A DNA stretch of 12,641 nucleotides. Source: Synergistaceae bacterium. Its GTDB lineage: Bacteria; Synergistota; Synergistia; Synergistales; Aminobacteriaceae. The position numbers and the translations under genes were made by a program. Positions 1 to 4,863 of the stretch are shown here, in pieces (within the stretch, counting starts at the first letter, position 1; each line of letters starts with the position of its first letter). The DNA lies in contig JAFSNU010000234.1 in NCBI GenBank assembly GCA_017447325.1, positions 1 through 12,641 of the forward strand, read 5' to 3'. The notes under the pieces are model-generated. The model searched no databases. It was not told the DNA's origin and saw only the letters and a program-made list of their open reading frames with translations.

Positions 1-1554
1 CGTGTAGTCAATGCCCCAGTTCTTGACGAAGCATCCGGCAAATATAGTTCCGTATAACGCGAGCAGGAATATTATTATAAAGAATATAAAGCCCGTGATT
101 AATTTTTTCACAAGCGGGGTCGTAAGCTCCATAACGCGGCCGGACGGCTTGCCCGTTACAGTCACGTATGATTTACGCGCTACCCAGAATCTCTGCACTA
201 AAAACGCCGTGAGCGTCGGCAGCAATAATAATATAGACAACGCCGCGCCGTGGCCTAATCTATTCATGCCCGTGACTTCGATATAAGACTCAAGCGATAA
301 AACTTTCAAATCTCCGGCTAATAACAACGGATTTGCGAAGTCAGCGAGCGAAGTTGTAAAAACTAAAAGCCATGAGCTTAATAATCCGGGCACGCTTAAC
401 GGCAGCGTCACGCTCGTAAACGTCTTCCAGCGTCCGGCCGAAAGATTTAACGCGGCCTCTTCATAAGTCGAGTCTATTGCCTGCAAAACGCCGCTTAAAG
501 TTAAAAACGCTATCGGGAACATTCCCATCGTTTGCACTAACACAAGGCCCGGCAGGCCGTAAATCGTGAACCATGAGCTGCCCGTCATGCCCAAAAATCT
601 CGTGACAAGTCCGTTATTGCCAAATAATAATATTATAGATAAAGTTAATGAGAAAGGCGGCGAGATAACCGGCAGCACGCCCATCGTCGAGATTATTTTT
701 TTAAATTTAATATTAGTTCTCGTGCAGGCGAACGCGAATAAAAATCCAACGAACGTTGACACCGTCGCCGTCCAGCAGCCGAGCTTCAAGCTGCCCCACA
801 AGGCCGACATATAGCCCTCAGAATTTAAAATTTGCTTCCAGATCGCAAGCGAGAATTTGCCGTTCTCCAAGAATGAAAGTCTAAGAGCTTCAAACAGCGG
901 ATAAGCGACGAAGATTAACGCCATTATAAACAAGCCCGCAAGCGCAAAGCCGACTATCGGATCGCGGCTCAGCATTATCTGCCAGATCACGACTGCAAAT
1001 AATGCGAACGCAACTCCGAATAAAGTTAATAACATATTCACAAAGCCCGTCTCTGCCGAATTGTCAAATGCGAAGACAAGCACGCCGTCGATGTCATGAG
1101 TTTTGGAATTTAAAGCCGGCGCGAAAAATAACGCGTGTTCAGTCAAGCTCTGCGAGTTTTGCCCGCTTAACGTCCAAGTATTTACACTTCTGTAAATTTC
1201 TTCGTATGCTGCATTGTCAAAGCCCTTTACAAATTCGGGATTTGATTTGTTAGCTTTGATTAACGCCGCGAGTTCAGCGTCGCCCGTCGCATCGATCTCA
1301 GAATTTGCGTCCGGAATGTCTTTAATAAACGCGAGCTTGTAATCCTTCTTTGTCTCCTCGTCAAGACGCTTCAGCCAGCCGTCTAATAACTCCGGTTCGG
1401 CGGGGTAGCCTGCCGCGATAGTCTCGACCGTGCGTCTCTGTCCGTCTCTTGACTGTTTAAAGAATTCGCCGCGCACGCTGCTAAATATCCAGTAGCCCAC
1501 GGCGACGACAAACAGCATCGTCAAAATAAAATTTAACGCGGATTTTCTATTCAT
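1..1554 (-). CDS. ABC transporter permease, Fbp/Afu (iron or anion) type, 3' part outside window
   Basis: An open frame of 518 codons runs from ATG at 1554 off the left edge with no stop. An AAAGGAG Shine-Dalgarno lies 7 bases before the ATG. Residues about 6-26 form a first membrane helix. Residues about 27-170 are hydrophilic and probably extracytoplasmic. From residue 174 the chain is a run of membrane helices. The permease EAA loop is visible at residues 365-385 (EEAALNLSAG, then VTLPLSVPG), which is the cytoplasmic contact with the ATPase. A new hydrophobic stretch begins near residue 490, suggesting the start of a second permease half, as in two-domain FbpB/AfuB proteins. The long segment between the first two helices is more than I expect in plain FbpB. 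The gene lies downstream of a periplasmic binding protein gene in the same direction, so the two should form one importer. The ATPase gene is presumably beyond the left edge. The substrate is not fixed by the sequence. Confidence 0.88.
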   Translation of the reverse strand, partial: MNRKSALNFILTMLFVVAVGYWIFSSVRGEFFKQSRDGQRRTVETIAAGYPAEPELLDGWLKRLDEETKKDYKLAFIKDIPDANSEIDATGDAELAALIKANKSNPEFVKGFDNAAYEEIYRSVNTWTLSGQNSQSLTEHALFFAPALNSKTHDIDGVLVFAFDNSAETGFVNMLLTLFGVAFALFAVVIWQIMLSRDPIVGFALAGLFIMALIFVAYPLFEALRLSFLENGKFSLAIWKQILNSEGYMSALWGSLKLGCWTATVSTFVGFLFAFACTRTNIKFKKIISTMGVLPVISPPFSLTLSIILLFGNNGLVTRFLGMTGSSWFTIYGLPGLVLVQTMGMFPIAFLTLSGVLQAIDSTYEEAALNLSAGRWKTFTSVTLPLSVPGLLSSWLLVFTTSLADFANPLLLAGDLKVLSLESYIEVTGMNRLGHGAALSILLLLPTLTAFLVQRFWVARKSYVTVTGKPSGRVMELTTPLVKKLITGFIFFIIIFLLALYGTIFAGCFVKNWGIDYT

Positions 1555-1601
1555 ACATAAGCTCCTTTCATCTAAAATAAATTAAATTAAAAATTTTCAA
1601 T

Positions 1602-1653
1602 AAAAATCCCCTGCACTTAAAATTTTTTAAATTTAAAATTTAAATGCAGGGGA
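1602..1653 (-). terminator. Intergenic hairpin with U-run between binding protein and permease (partial terminator)
   Basis: The arms TCCCCTGCA (1607-1615) and TGCAGGGGA (1645-1653) are perfect complements. Pairing extends through 1616-1621 and 1639-1644 with one mismatch. That position is C/A when read on plus but a G-U wobble in a minus-strand transcript. Reading minus, the stem is followed directly by UUUUU (1606-1602). This is an intrinsic terminator for leftward transcription. Its place between the binding-protein and permease genes suggests partial termination, giving more binding protein than permease. Confidence 0.75.
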
Positions 1654-1671
1654 CTAATAATATTTTATAAA

Positions 1672-2673
1672 TTACTTTTCAGGCGCAGTTGTGATCTCCT
1701 GATTCCAACGAGCCAATAAACGCTCCTTGTTCGCAGCGTCCCACTGGTCGTCCTGATTGACTAAATTCATTTTGTCTAACGAGAAACCGGTATTAACAGG
1801 GCTTGCAAGCTTTGACAGCGGGATTACATACCATTTTGCAATAATATCCATTGCCTTCTGGCCAAGCACCCAGTCATAAAGTTTCTTTGCATTAAGCGGG
1901 TCGGGGCCGCCCTTTAAAATTGACATTGAAGCGGTCTCGAAGCCGGTGCCGTCCTCCGGAATTGCGATCTCGATCGGCGCGCCCTCGACCTTTAATTTAA
2001 TCTGGTCATGCAAATAGCCGATAGCAACCGGAATTTCACCGATAGCGCAGCTCTTGCCCGGGGCTGAGCCTGAACGCGTGAACTGCTCGACAGATTTAGC
2101 AAGCTGCTTGAAATATTCAAACGCTTTGTCCTCGTCGCCGCCGTTGATGCGAATGATCGTCGTCATCATGTTATAGGCAGTACCGGACGTGCTGGGGTGT
2201 GCAACGCGGACTTTCTTTGCGTACTCCGGCTGGATAATCTGCGCCCAGCTCTTAGGAAGCTCGAGGCCTAACTCTTTGGCAACGTTGGTGTTAATGCAGA
2301 ACGCGATCGGGCCGACGTAAAGTCCCGTCCAATAATTTTCGGGGTCTCTGTAGCGTTCGGGAATGCTGTTAGCTACGCGTGAGCGATAAGGCGTTGACAA
2401 GCCGCGAAGCTTTGCCTCAATATGCTGAGTACCTACGCCGCCGACCCAGATTGACGCCTGGGGATTTGCGCGTTCAGCCTCTAATCTTGCGATTGCCTCG
2501 CCGCCTGAAAGTCTTACCCATTCGACTTTAATGCCCGTCTCCTTCTCGAACTCGTCGAACAAGGCCTTGGCCAGCGGCTCTTCCATGGTCGTATATGCCT
2601 TGACCACTTCGGCAGCCTGTGCGCATGACGCAAGAGCTAAAACCAATAAAGCGATTACAACAAACTTCTTCAT
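1672..2673 (-). CDS. Periplasmic substrate-binding protein of Fbp/Afu-type ABC importer
   Basis: This 333-residue protein captures a solute outside the inner membrane and hands it to the permease encoded next. The N-terminus MKKFVVIALLVLALAS is a signal peptide. Cys17 in LASC fits a lipobox, while AQA-A just after it also fits signal peptidase I cleavage, so lipoprotein status is open. The mature chain matches bacterial extracellular solute-binding proteins of the iron(III)/phosphate-sugar group: an opening strand with YTTMEEPLAKALFDEFEKET, a hinge region, and a STSGTAY loop at 161-167 resembling an anion or phosphate binding turn. The adjacent Tyr-Tyr pair used by FbpA-type ferric binders is not evident, since the expected area reads AIGYLHDQ (residues 217-224). 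I therefore do not call the substrate iron. A purine-rich AAAGGG lies 13 bases upstream of the ATG. The promoter candidate is at 2718-2726. Confidence 0.9.
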   Translation of the reverse strand: MKKFVVIALLVLALASCAQAAEVVKAYTTMEEPLAKALFDEFEKETGIKVEWVRLSGGEAIARLEAERANPQASIWVGGVGTQHIEAKLRGLSTPYRSRVANSIPERYRDPENYWTGLYVGPIAFCINTNVAKELGLELPKSWAQIIQPEYAKKVRVAHPSTSGTAYNMMTTIIRINGGDEDKAFEYFKQLAKSVEQFTRSGSAPGKSCAIGEIPVAIGYLHDQIKLKVEGAPIEIAIPEDGTGFETASMSILKGGPDPLNAKKLYDWVLGQKAMDIIAKWYVIPLSKLASPVNTGFSLDKMNLVNQDDQWDAANKERLLARWNQEITTAPEK

Positions 2674-2717
2674 GATGCTAAAACCGCCCTTTCAAGTTTT
2701 AAAATTAAATTAAAAAT

Positions 2718-2726
2718 ATTTTATCA
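2718..2726 (-). promoter_or_regulatory. Extended -10 promoter for the ABC importer operon
   Basis: Read on the minus strand, 2726 to 2718 is TGATAAAAT, an extended -10 (TGN plus a TATAAT-like hexamer). It lies about 45 bases before the binding-protein ATG. No convincing -35 hexamer sits 16-18 bases upstream, as expected when the TG extension carries recognition. The same nonamer occurs in front of the aminotransferase and efp genes. Confidence 0.55.
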
Positions 2727-2830
2727 AGTTTATTATTAAATTAAATCAGCATAATTTATTATATATATGCAAAATATTTTTAGTATTGCGCTAAAAATGC
2801 TTGAAAGCGAGCATAAAAATTTTTAAAACG

Positions 2831-2839
2831 TGATAAAAT
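2831..2839 (+). promoter_or_regulatory. Extended -10 promoter for the aminotransferase gene
   Basis: TGATAAAAT at 2831-2839 lies about 35 bases before the ATG at 2875. A TTGAAA at 2801-2806 is 27 bases away, too far to be a working -35. This promoter diverges from the one at 2718-2726, leaving about 105 bases between the two -10 elements. Confidence 0.55.
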
Positions 2840-2874
2840 ATTTTTTTATTTAAATTAAGCGAGGTGTTTTAATT

Positions 2875-4074
2875 ATGACTTTCGAGTTGAGCGAGAGATT
2901 AAAGCAAATGGCTCCGTCAGCCACAATGGCGATGGCGGCCAAGGCAAAAGAATTAAAAGCTCAGGGACGTTCTATAATTTCATTCACGGCTGGAGAACCG
3001 AACTTCAACACGCCCGACGCTGCGAAGAGATACGCTGTCAAAGCTTTAGACGAAAATTTTACGCATTACACTGTGACGGCAGGAGCTATTGAATTAAGGG
3101 AAGCAATAGCAAATTATTATTTAAATCATTTCGATTTAAAATATAATGCTAATAAAGAAATTATAACGGGCACGGGCGCGAAGCAGTTATTATTCGAGGC
3201 GATGGGCTGCTTGGTAAATCCCGGCGACGAAGTTATATTATTTGCGCCTGCATGGGTGAGCTACTACGAGCAGATAAAATTATTCGGCGGCGTTCCAGTC
3301 GTGATTGACACTGAAGCCGATAATTATATTCCGAATCCTGACAAGCTCGAGCAAGCTATTAATAACAAAACTAAAATTATAATTTTAAATAATCCGAACA
3401 ACCCGACCGGCGCGGTGTATCCGCATGAAGTTTTAGAGAAGATAGCGCGTATAGCTTTAAAGCATAATTTAATTATTATTAACGATGAGATATACGAGCG
3501 TTTAATTTACGGTGTAAATTATTTGCCGCATATATTAAAGCTTGTGCCGGAAGCCCGTGATTTAGTTTTGAATATTAACGGCGTGAGCAAGAGCTACGCG
3601 ATGACTGGCTGGCGTCTGGGCTACGCTTTAGGCTGCGAGAAAATTATTAAAGCGCTTAACGCCTTGCAGGGACATTTAACGTCGAACACAAGCTCGATAA
3701 CTCAATGGGCAGCTCTTGGCGCGTTGAGCGAGCCGGAGGTCGAGCCGCAGGTCGAGGCAATGCGCGTTGAATTTTCAAAACGCCGCGACTTGGCCGTGAA
3801 ATTATTAAACGAAATTCCTGATTTAAAATTTGCCGAGCCGAAGGGTGCGTTCTATATCTTTATAGATATAAATAATTTCTTAAACAAAAAACTTGCGAAC
3901 GGAAAAATTTATCAGGACGACGTAACTTTCTGCAACGATATATTAGAAGAGAAAGGCTTAGGTCTTGTCCCGGGCAGCGCGTTTTTGAGCGCAAATCATG
4001 TTAGAATTTCTTACTCGTGTTCTGAAGACGATATTATCGAGGGCATGAAGAGGCTGAAAGAATTTTTAGCGTAA
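2875..4074 (+). CDS. aspC: Class I pyridoxal-phosphate aminotransferase, aspartate aminotransferase type
   Basis: This 399-residue cytoplasmic enzyme transfers an amino group between an amino acid and a 2-oxo acid using pyridoxal phosphate. The sequence shows the complete fold-type I set: GEPNF at 40-44 near the substrate site, NNPNNPTG at 172-179, cofactor-contacting Asp204 and Tyr207 in NDEIY, and the cofactor Schiff-base Lys239 in SKSYAMTGWRLGY. The C-terminal Arg in HVRISYSCSE is expected to bind the substrate carboxylate. Length and motifs fit the subgroup exemplified by Bacillus and Thermus aspartate aminotransferases. A related specificity (alanine, aromatic or prephenate) cannot be excluded. 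GAGGTG at 2861-2866 sits 8 bases before the ATG. The gene is monocistronic, with no plus-strand gene after it. Its stop codon overlaps the upstream part of the small-RNA promoter at 4070-4097, and I see no terminator of its own before that. Confidence 0.92.
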   Translation: MTFELSERLKQMAPSATMAMAAKAKELKAQGRSIISFTAGEPNFNTPDAAKRYAVKALDENFTHYTVTAGAIELREAIANYYLNHFDLKYNANKEIITGTGAKQLLFEAMGCLVNPGDEVILFAPAWVSYYEQIKLFGGVPVVIDTEADNYIPNPDKLEQAINNKTKIIILNNPNNPTGAVYPHEVLEKIARIALKHNLIIINDEIYERLIYGVNYLPHILKLVPEARDLVLNINGVSKSYAMTGWRLGYALGCEKIIKALNALQGHLTSNTSSITQWAALGALSEPEVEPQVEAMRVEFSKRRDLAVKLLNEIPDLKFAEPKGAFYIFIDINNFLNKKLANGKIYQDDVTFCNDILEEKGLGLVPGSAFLSANHVRISYSCSEDDIIEGMKRLKEFLA

Positions 4075-4097
4075 GTTTTAGATTTTTGTTGTATAAT
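4070..4097 (+). promoter_or_regulatory. Promoter of antisense RNA 1
   Basis: A perfect TATAAT at 4092-4097 is preceded by TTTTGTTG. The same TTTTGTTGTATAATA string precedes the second module (4554-4568). The upstream element CGTAAG (4070-4075, 16 bases before the -10) also recurs at 4539-4544, 17 bases before its -10. CGTAAG is far from a TTGACA consensus but is the conserved block at the right distance. It overlaps the aminotransferase stop codon. Transcription would start near 4104. Confidence 0.7.
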
Positions 4098-4100
4098 ATG

Positions 4101-4129
4101 GGTACAGCGCGAAAGGGAGACGCTGTACC
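4101..4129. other. Hairpin at the antisense RNA 5' end and peptide mRNA 3' end, module 1
   Basis: GGTACAGCG (4101-4109) and CGCTGTACC (4121-4129) form a perfect 9-bp stem with an 11-base loop, CGAAAGGGAGA on plus and pyrimidine-rich on minus. It lies just after the antisense -10, so it would fold at the 5' end of the plus-strand RNA and again near the 3' end of a minus-strand mRNA. There is no T-run on either side. It may act as a stability or kissing-loop element, not as a terminator. Confidence 0.6.
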
Positions 4130-4258
4130 GTAACATAAAGATTTCACCGGTTACCTAAAAAACTGTCCCATAATGTGACCAGCATTATGATAAGGTTCAG
4201 AAGATAGTAGACAACAGCGGCGAGGGTTTTTAATAGATTGTCCCGCCGCTGCTTCTTT
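4104..4258 (+). ncRNA. Putative antisense RNA 1 (type I antitoxin-like)
   Basis: This transcript of about 155 nt is predicted from the TATAAT at 4092-4097 to the hairpin/T-rich end at 4215-4258. It has no credible ORF with a Shine-Dalgarno. It is fully complementary to the last two thirds of the small ORF at 4144-4284 and to its 3' untranslated region. Convergent antisense RNAs overlapping the 3' part of a tiny membrane-peptide gene are the arrangement of Bacillus txpA/RatA and bsrG/SR4. The regulatory role is inferred. The start is placed 7 bases after the -10 and is accurate to a few bases only. Confidence 0.6.
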
Positions 4259-4284
4259 CCGGCTTTCTTCTTGCTTTTACCCAA
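4144..4284 (-). CDS. Small basic-hydrophobic membrane peptide, module 1 (type I toxin-like), TTG start
   Basis: This 46-residue ORF is not recognised as a named family. It starts at TTG (4284-4282) with GAAGGTG 6 bases upstream and stops at TGA (4146-4144). Residues 3-14 are strongly basic and end in KKQRR (10-14). Residues about 20-38 form one hydrophobic helix beginning LAAVVYY and ending in LW (38-39). The tail is short (DSFLGNR). The paralogue at 4621-4767 has the same start codon, same Shine-Dalgarno spacing, same KKQRR, the same helix position and the LW end, although the DNA has diverged, which supports real translation. Size and composition match type I toxin peptides that insert in the inner membrane. 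The sequence is unlike Fst, TxpA, BsrG, Ldr, Ibs or Hok as I remember them. An antisense RNA covers its 3' part. Toxicity is inferred. A small membrane regulator is the alternative. Confidence 0.68.
   Translation of the reverse strand: MGKSKKKAGKKQRRDNLLKTLAAVVYYLLNLIIMLVTLWDSFLGNR
4215..4258 (+). terminator. Terminator of antisense RNA 1, inside the peptide ORF
   Basis: CAGCGGCG (4215-4222) pairs perfectly with CGCCGCTG (4244-4251), with further G-C pairs past a bulged A. The tail CTTCTTT is only moderately T-rich. The matching element in module 2 has a much better tail. It may also stop read-through from the aminotransferase gene, which has no other terminator. Confidence 0.6.
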
Positions 4285-4380
4285 GATTATCACCTTCTTC
4301 CCACAGAGCGGACTCTCCGTTTCGTCCTGGTAAGCCCTGTTCCTACCCCGGAGCCCTTCCTCATGAAATATATTTTAACA
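4285..4380 (-). promoter_or_regulatory. Promoter and structured leader of small peptide gene 1
   Basis: Minus-strand TGTTAAAAT (4380-4372) is an extended -10 and recurs identically in module 2. Transcription from about 4365 gives a leader of about 80 nt. In it GGTAGG (4347-4342) can pair with CTTACC (4334-4329) through one G-U pair. Also CAGGG (4341-4337) can pair with CTCTG (4308-4304), which would bring structure close to the Shine-Dalgarno at 4297-4291. Both pairings are also possible in module 2 with different bases. Confidence 0.5.
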
Positions 4381-4411
4381 CAAGGAATTTTTAGCGTGAT
4401 AAATTTTTACG

Positions 4412-4420
4412 TGATATAAT
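4412..4420 (+). promoter_or_regulatory. Perfect extended -10 promoter between the two modules
   Basis: TGATATAAT is a full-consensus extended -10. Upstream, the 13-base string GAATTTTTAGCGT (4385-4397) repeats the sequence at 4060-4072 that precedes the module 1 promoter. This suggests the promoter arose by duplication of that one. Transcription would start near 4427. Confidence 0.6.
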
Positions 4421-4425
4421 AATCA

Positions 4426-4503
4426 AACAAGCCGTTCGGGCGAGGTCGAACGAACTTGTTAAACTAAAGGCCGCCAAGTTTGGGGTTCGCCTACCCCGCC
4501 TCG
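4426..4503 (+). ncRNA. Candidate structured small RNA between the modules (ends uncertain)
   Basis: Right after the TGATATAAT promoter comes a strong two-tier hairpin. AACAAG (4426-4431) pairs with CTTGTT (4455-4460), and GTTCG (4434-4438) pairs with CGAAC (4447-4451), around the loop GGCGAGGT. A second hairpin, GGGGT/ACCCC (4482-4486 and 4493-4497), follows. CGAGG in the first loop (4441-4445) could pair with CCTCG (4499-4503) as a pseudoknot. No ORF with a Shine-Dalgarno and no clear T-run terminator follow, so the 3' end is arbitrary. The 5' hairpin with a purine-rich loop echoes those of the two antisense RNAs. I do not match it to a known RNA family. Confidence 0.4.
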
Positions 4504-4538
4504 AGCAAAGCCCTTAGCGAATCAACGAACACAGATGA

Positions 4539-4567
4539 CGTAAGTTTTTGGAATTTTGTTGTATAAT
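4539..4567 (+). promoter_or_regulatory. Promoter of antisense RNA 2
   Basis: TATAAT at 4562-4567 has the upstream block CGTAAG (4539-4544) 17 bases away. Both are shared with the module 1 promoter. Transcription would start near 4574. Confidence 0.7.
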
Positions 4568-4599
4568 AGGGACAGCGTGGAGAGGAGCTGTGACCCTAT
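4566..4599. other. Hairpin at the antisense RNA 5' end and peptide mRNA 3' end, module 2
   Basis: ATAGGGACAGC (4566-4576) pairs with GCTGT-GA-CCCTAT (4587-4599). This is an 11-bp stem with a two-base bulge and the loop GTGGAGAGGA (plus) or TCCTCTCCAC (minus). It lies where the 9-bp hairpin sits in module 1, although the primary sequence differs. As minus-strand RNA the loop contains CUCCA, complementary to UGGAG of the peptide gene's own Shine-Dalgarno. Confidence 0.55.
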
Positions 4600-4746
4600 C
4601 GGGAATCTGGAACTCCCGGTTTAGCGCATCAGCTCATTCCATAGTTTGAGGATTTGAAGTACTACGAGAACAAACTGGGCTAACAGAAAGACGGCAGCGG
4701 CGATCGACTTTATCGTGGGGAAAAAGTTTCGCCGCTGTTTCTTTTT
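4574..4746 (+). ncRNA. Putative antisense RNA 2 (type I antitoxin-like)
   Basis: This RNA of about 173 nt is predicted from TATAAT at 4562-4567 to the strong terminator at 4695-4746. It is complementary to the peptide ORF at 4621-4767 except for its first seven codons, and to the ORF's 3' untranslated region. Its terminator leaves the Shine-Dalgarno and start codon of the peptide mRNA uncovered. Any control would therefore act through mRNA decay or long-range folding, not through direct blocking of ribosome binding. Confidence 0.65.
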
Positions 4747-4767
4747 GGAGTTCTTGCGTTTCGCCAA
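4621..4767 (-). CDS. Small basic-hydrophobic membrane peptide, module 2 (type I toxin-like), TTG start
   Basis: This 48-residue ORF has TTG at 4767-4765 with a strong GGAGGTG 6 bases upstream and TAA at 4623-4621. The N-terminus is very basic (MAKRKNSKKKQRR). A Phe-Phe-Pro follows. Residues about 22-40 are one uninterrupted hydrophobic helix (IAAAVFLLAQFVLVVLQIL), followed by KLWNELMR. It aligns with the 46-residue peptide of module 1 at KKQRR, at the alanine pair opening the helix, and at LW. Substitutions inside the helix are all hydrophobic for hydrophobic, which is what selection on a membrane peptide would leave. A GTG-initiated 73-codon frame overlaps it, but that frame starts at the -10 element and is broken in module 1. 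No named family is recognised. A type I toxin role is inferred from layout and composition. Confidence 0.7.
   Translation of the reverse strand: MAKRKNSKKKQRRNFFPTIKSIAAAVFLLAQFVLVVLQILKLWNELMR
4695..4746 (+). terminator. Intrinsic terminator of antisense RNA 2, inside the peptide ORF
   Basis: CAGCGGCGA (4695-4703) pairs perfectly with TCGCCGCTG (4729-4737) and is followed directly by TTTCTTTTT (4738-4746). This is a textbook intrinsic terminator on the plus strand. It lies within the coding region of the opposite-strand peptide, whose codons for Q11-R12-R13 and A23-A24 form its two arms. Confidence 0.78.
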
Positions 4768-4854
4768 AACGAACACCTCCATTCAACAGAGCGGACTCCC
4801 AGTAAGTAAGCCTCTGTAATCTTACCCGAGCCTCTCCTGACAAATATTTTAACA
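4768..4854 (-). promoter_or_regulatory. Promoter and structured leader of small peptide gene 2
   Basis: Minus-strand TGTTAAAAT (4854-4846) is an extended -10, so a start near 4839 gives a leader of about 70 nt. GTAAG (4825-4821) can pair with CTTAC (4810-4806 or 4806-4802), and CAGAG (4816-4812) with CTCTG (4791-4787), as in module 1. The identical block GAGTCCGCTCTGT (4798-4786) lies 5 bases before the GGAGGTG Shine-Dalgarno (4780-4774). Confidence 0.5.
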
Positions 4855-4863
4855 CAAACTAAA

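Larger units (their letters stand above)
4070..4383. repeat. Module copy 1 of a duplicated small-peptide/antisense-RNA unit
   Basis: This stretch matches 4539-4857 in order and orientation. The shared elements are the TTTTGTTGTATAATA promoter, a hairpin right after it, a minus-strand ORF of about 145 bp with KKQRR and a hydrophobic helix, the stem CAGCGGCG/CGCCGCTG, the 13-base block ACAGAGCGGACTC (4303-4315), and ATTTTAACACAA at the right end (4372-4383). Between these blocks the copies have diverged strongly, so the duplication is not recent. Confidence 0.8.
4539..4857. repeat. Module copy 2 of the duplicated small-peptide/antisense-RNA unit
   Basis: This is the diverged direct copy of 4070-4383. 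ACAGAGCGGACTC occurs at 4786-4798, TTTTGTTGTATAATA at 4554-4568, and the stem CAGCGGCGA/TCGCCGCTG at 4695-4703 and 4729-4737. It is delimited on the right by ATTTTAACACAA (4846-4857), next to the terminator of the kinase operon. Confidence 0.8.

Noticed and set aside
11..1253. Plus-strand ORFs of 82-91 codons
   Set aside because: They lie opposite the ABC permease frame, have no Shine-Dalgarno, and show no recognisable composition. The minus-strand permease explains the region.
2801..2806. TTGAAA as a -35 hexamer for the aminotransferase
   Set aside because: It stands 27 bases from the -10, well beyond the usual 16-18.
4481..4510. GGGGTTCG...CCCC followed by GCCTCGAGCA, resembling the T-arm and 3' end of a tRNA or tmRNA, possibly an integration-site remnant
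   Set aside because: The loop lacks the TTCRANY pattern, no matching acceptor 5' strand, D-arm or anticodon arm can be placed, and the CCA end is imperfect. I left it within the candidate small RNA.
4634..4855. 73-codon minus-strand ORF overlapping small peptide gene 2
   Set aside because: It begins with GTG inside the predicted -10 element, upstream of the expected transcript start. It has no Shine-Dalgarno, and the equivalent frame in module 1 hits a stop after about 25 codons. The TTG-started frame is the one conserved in both modules.
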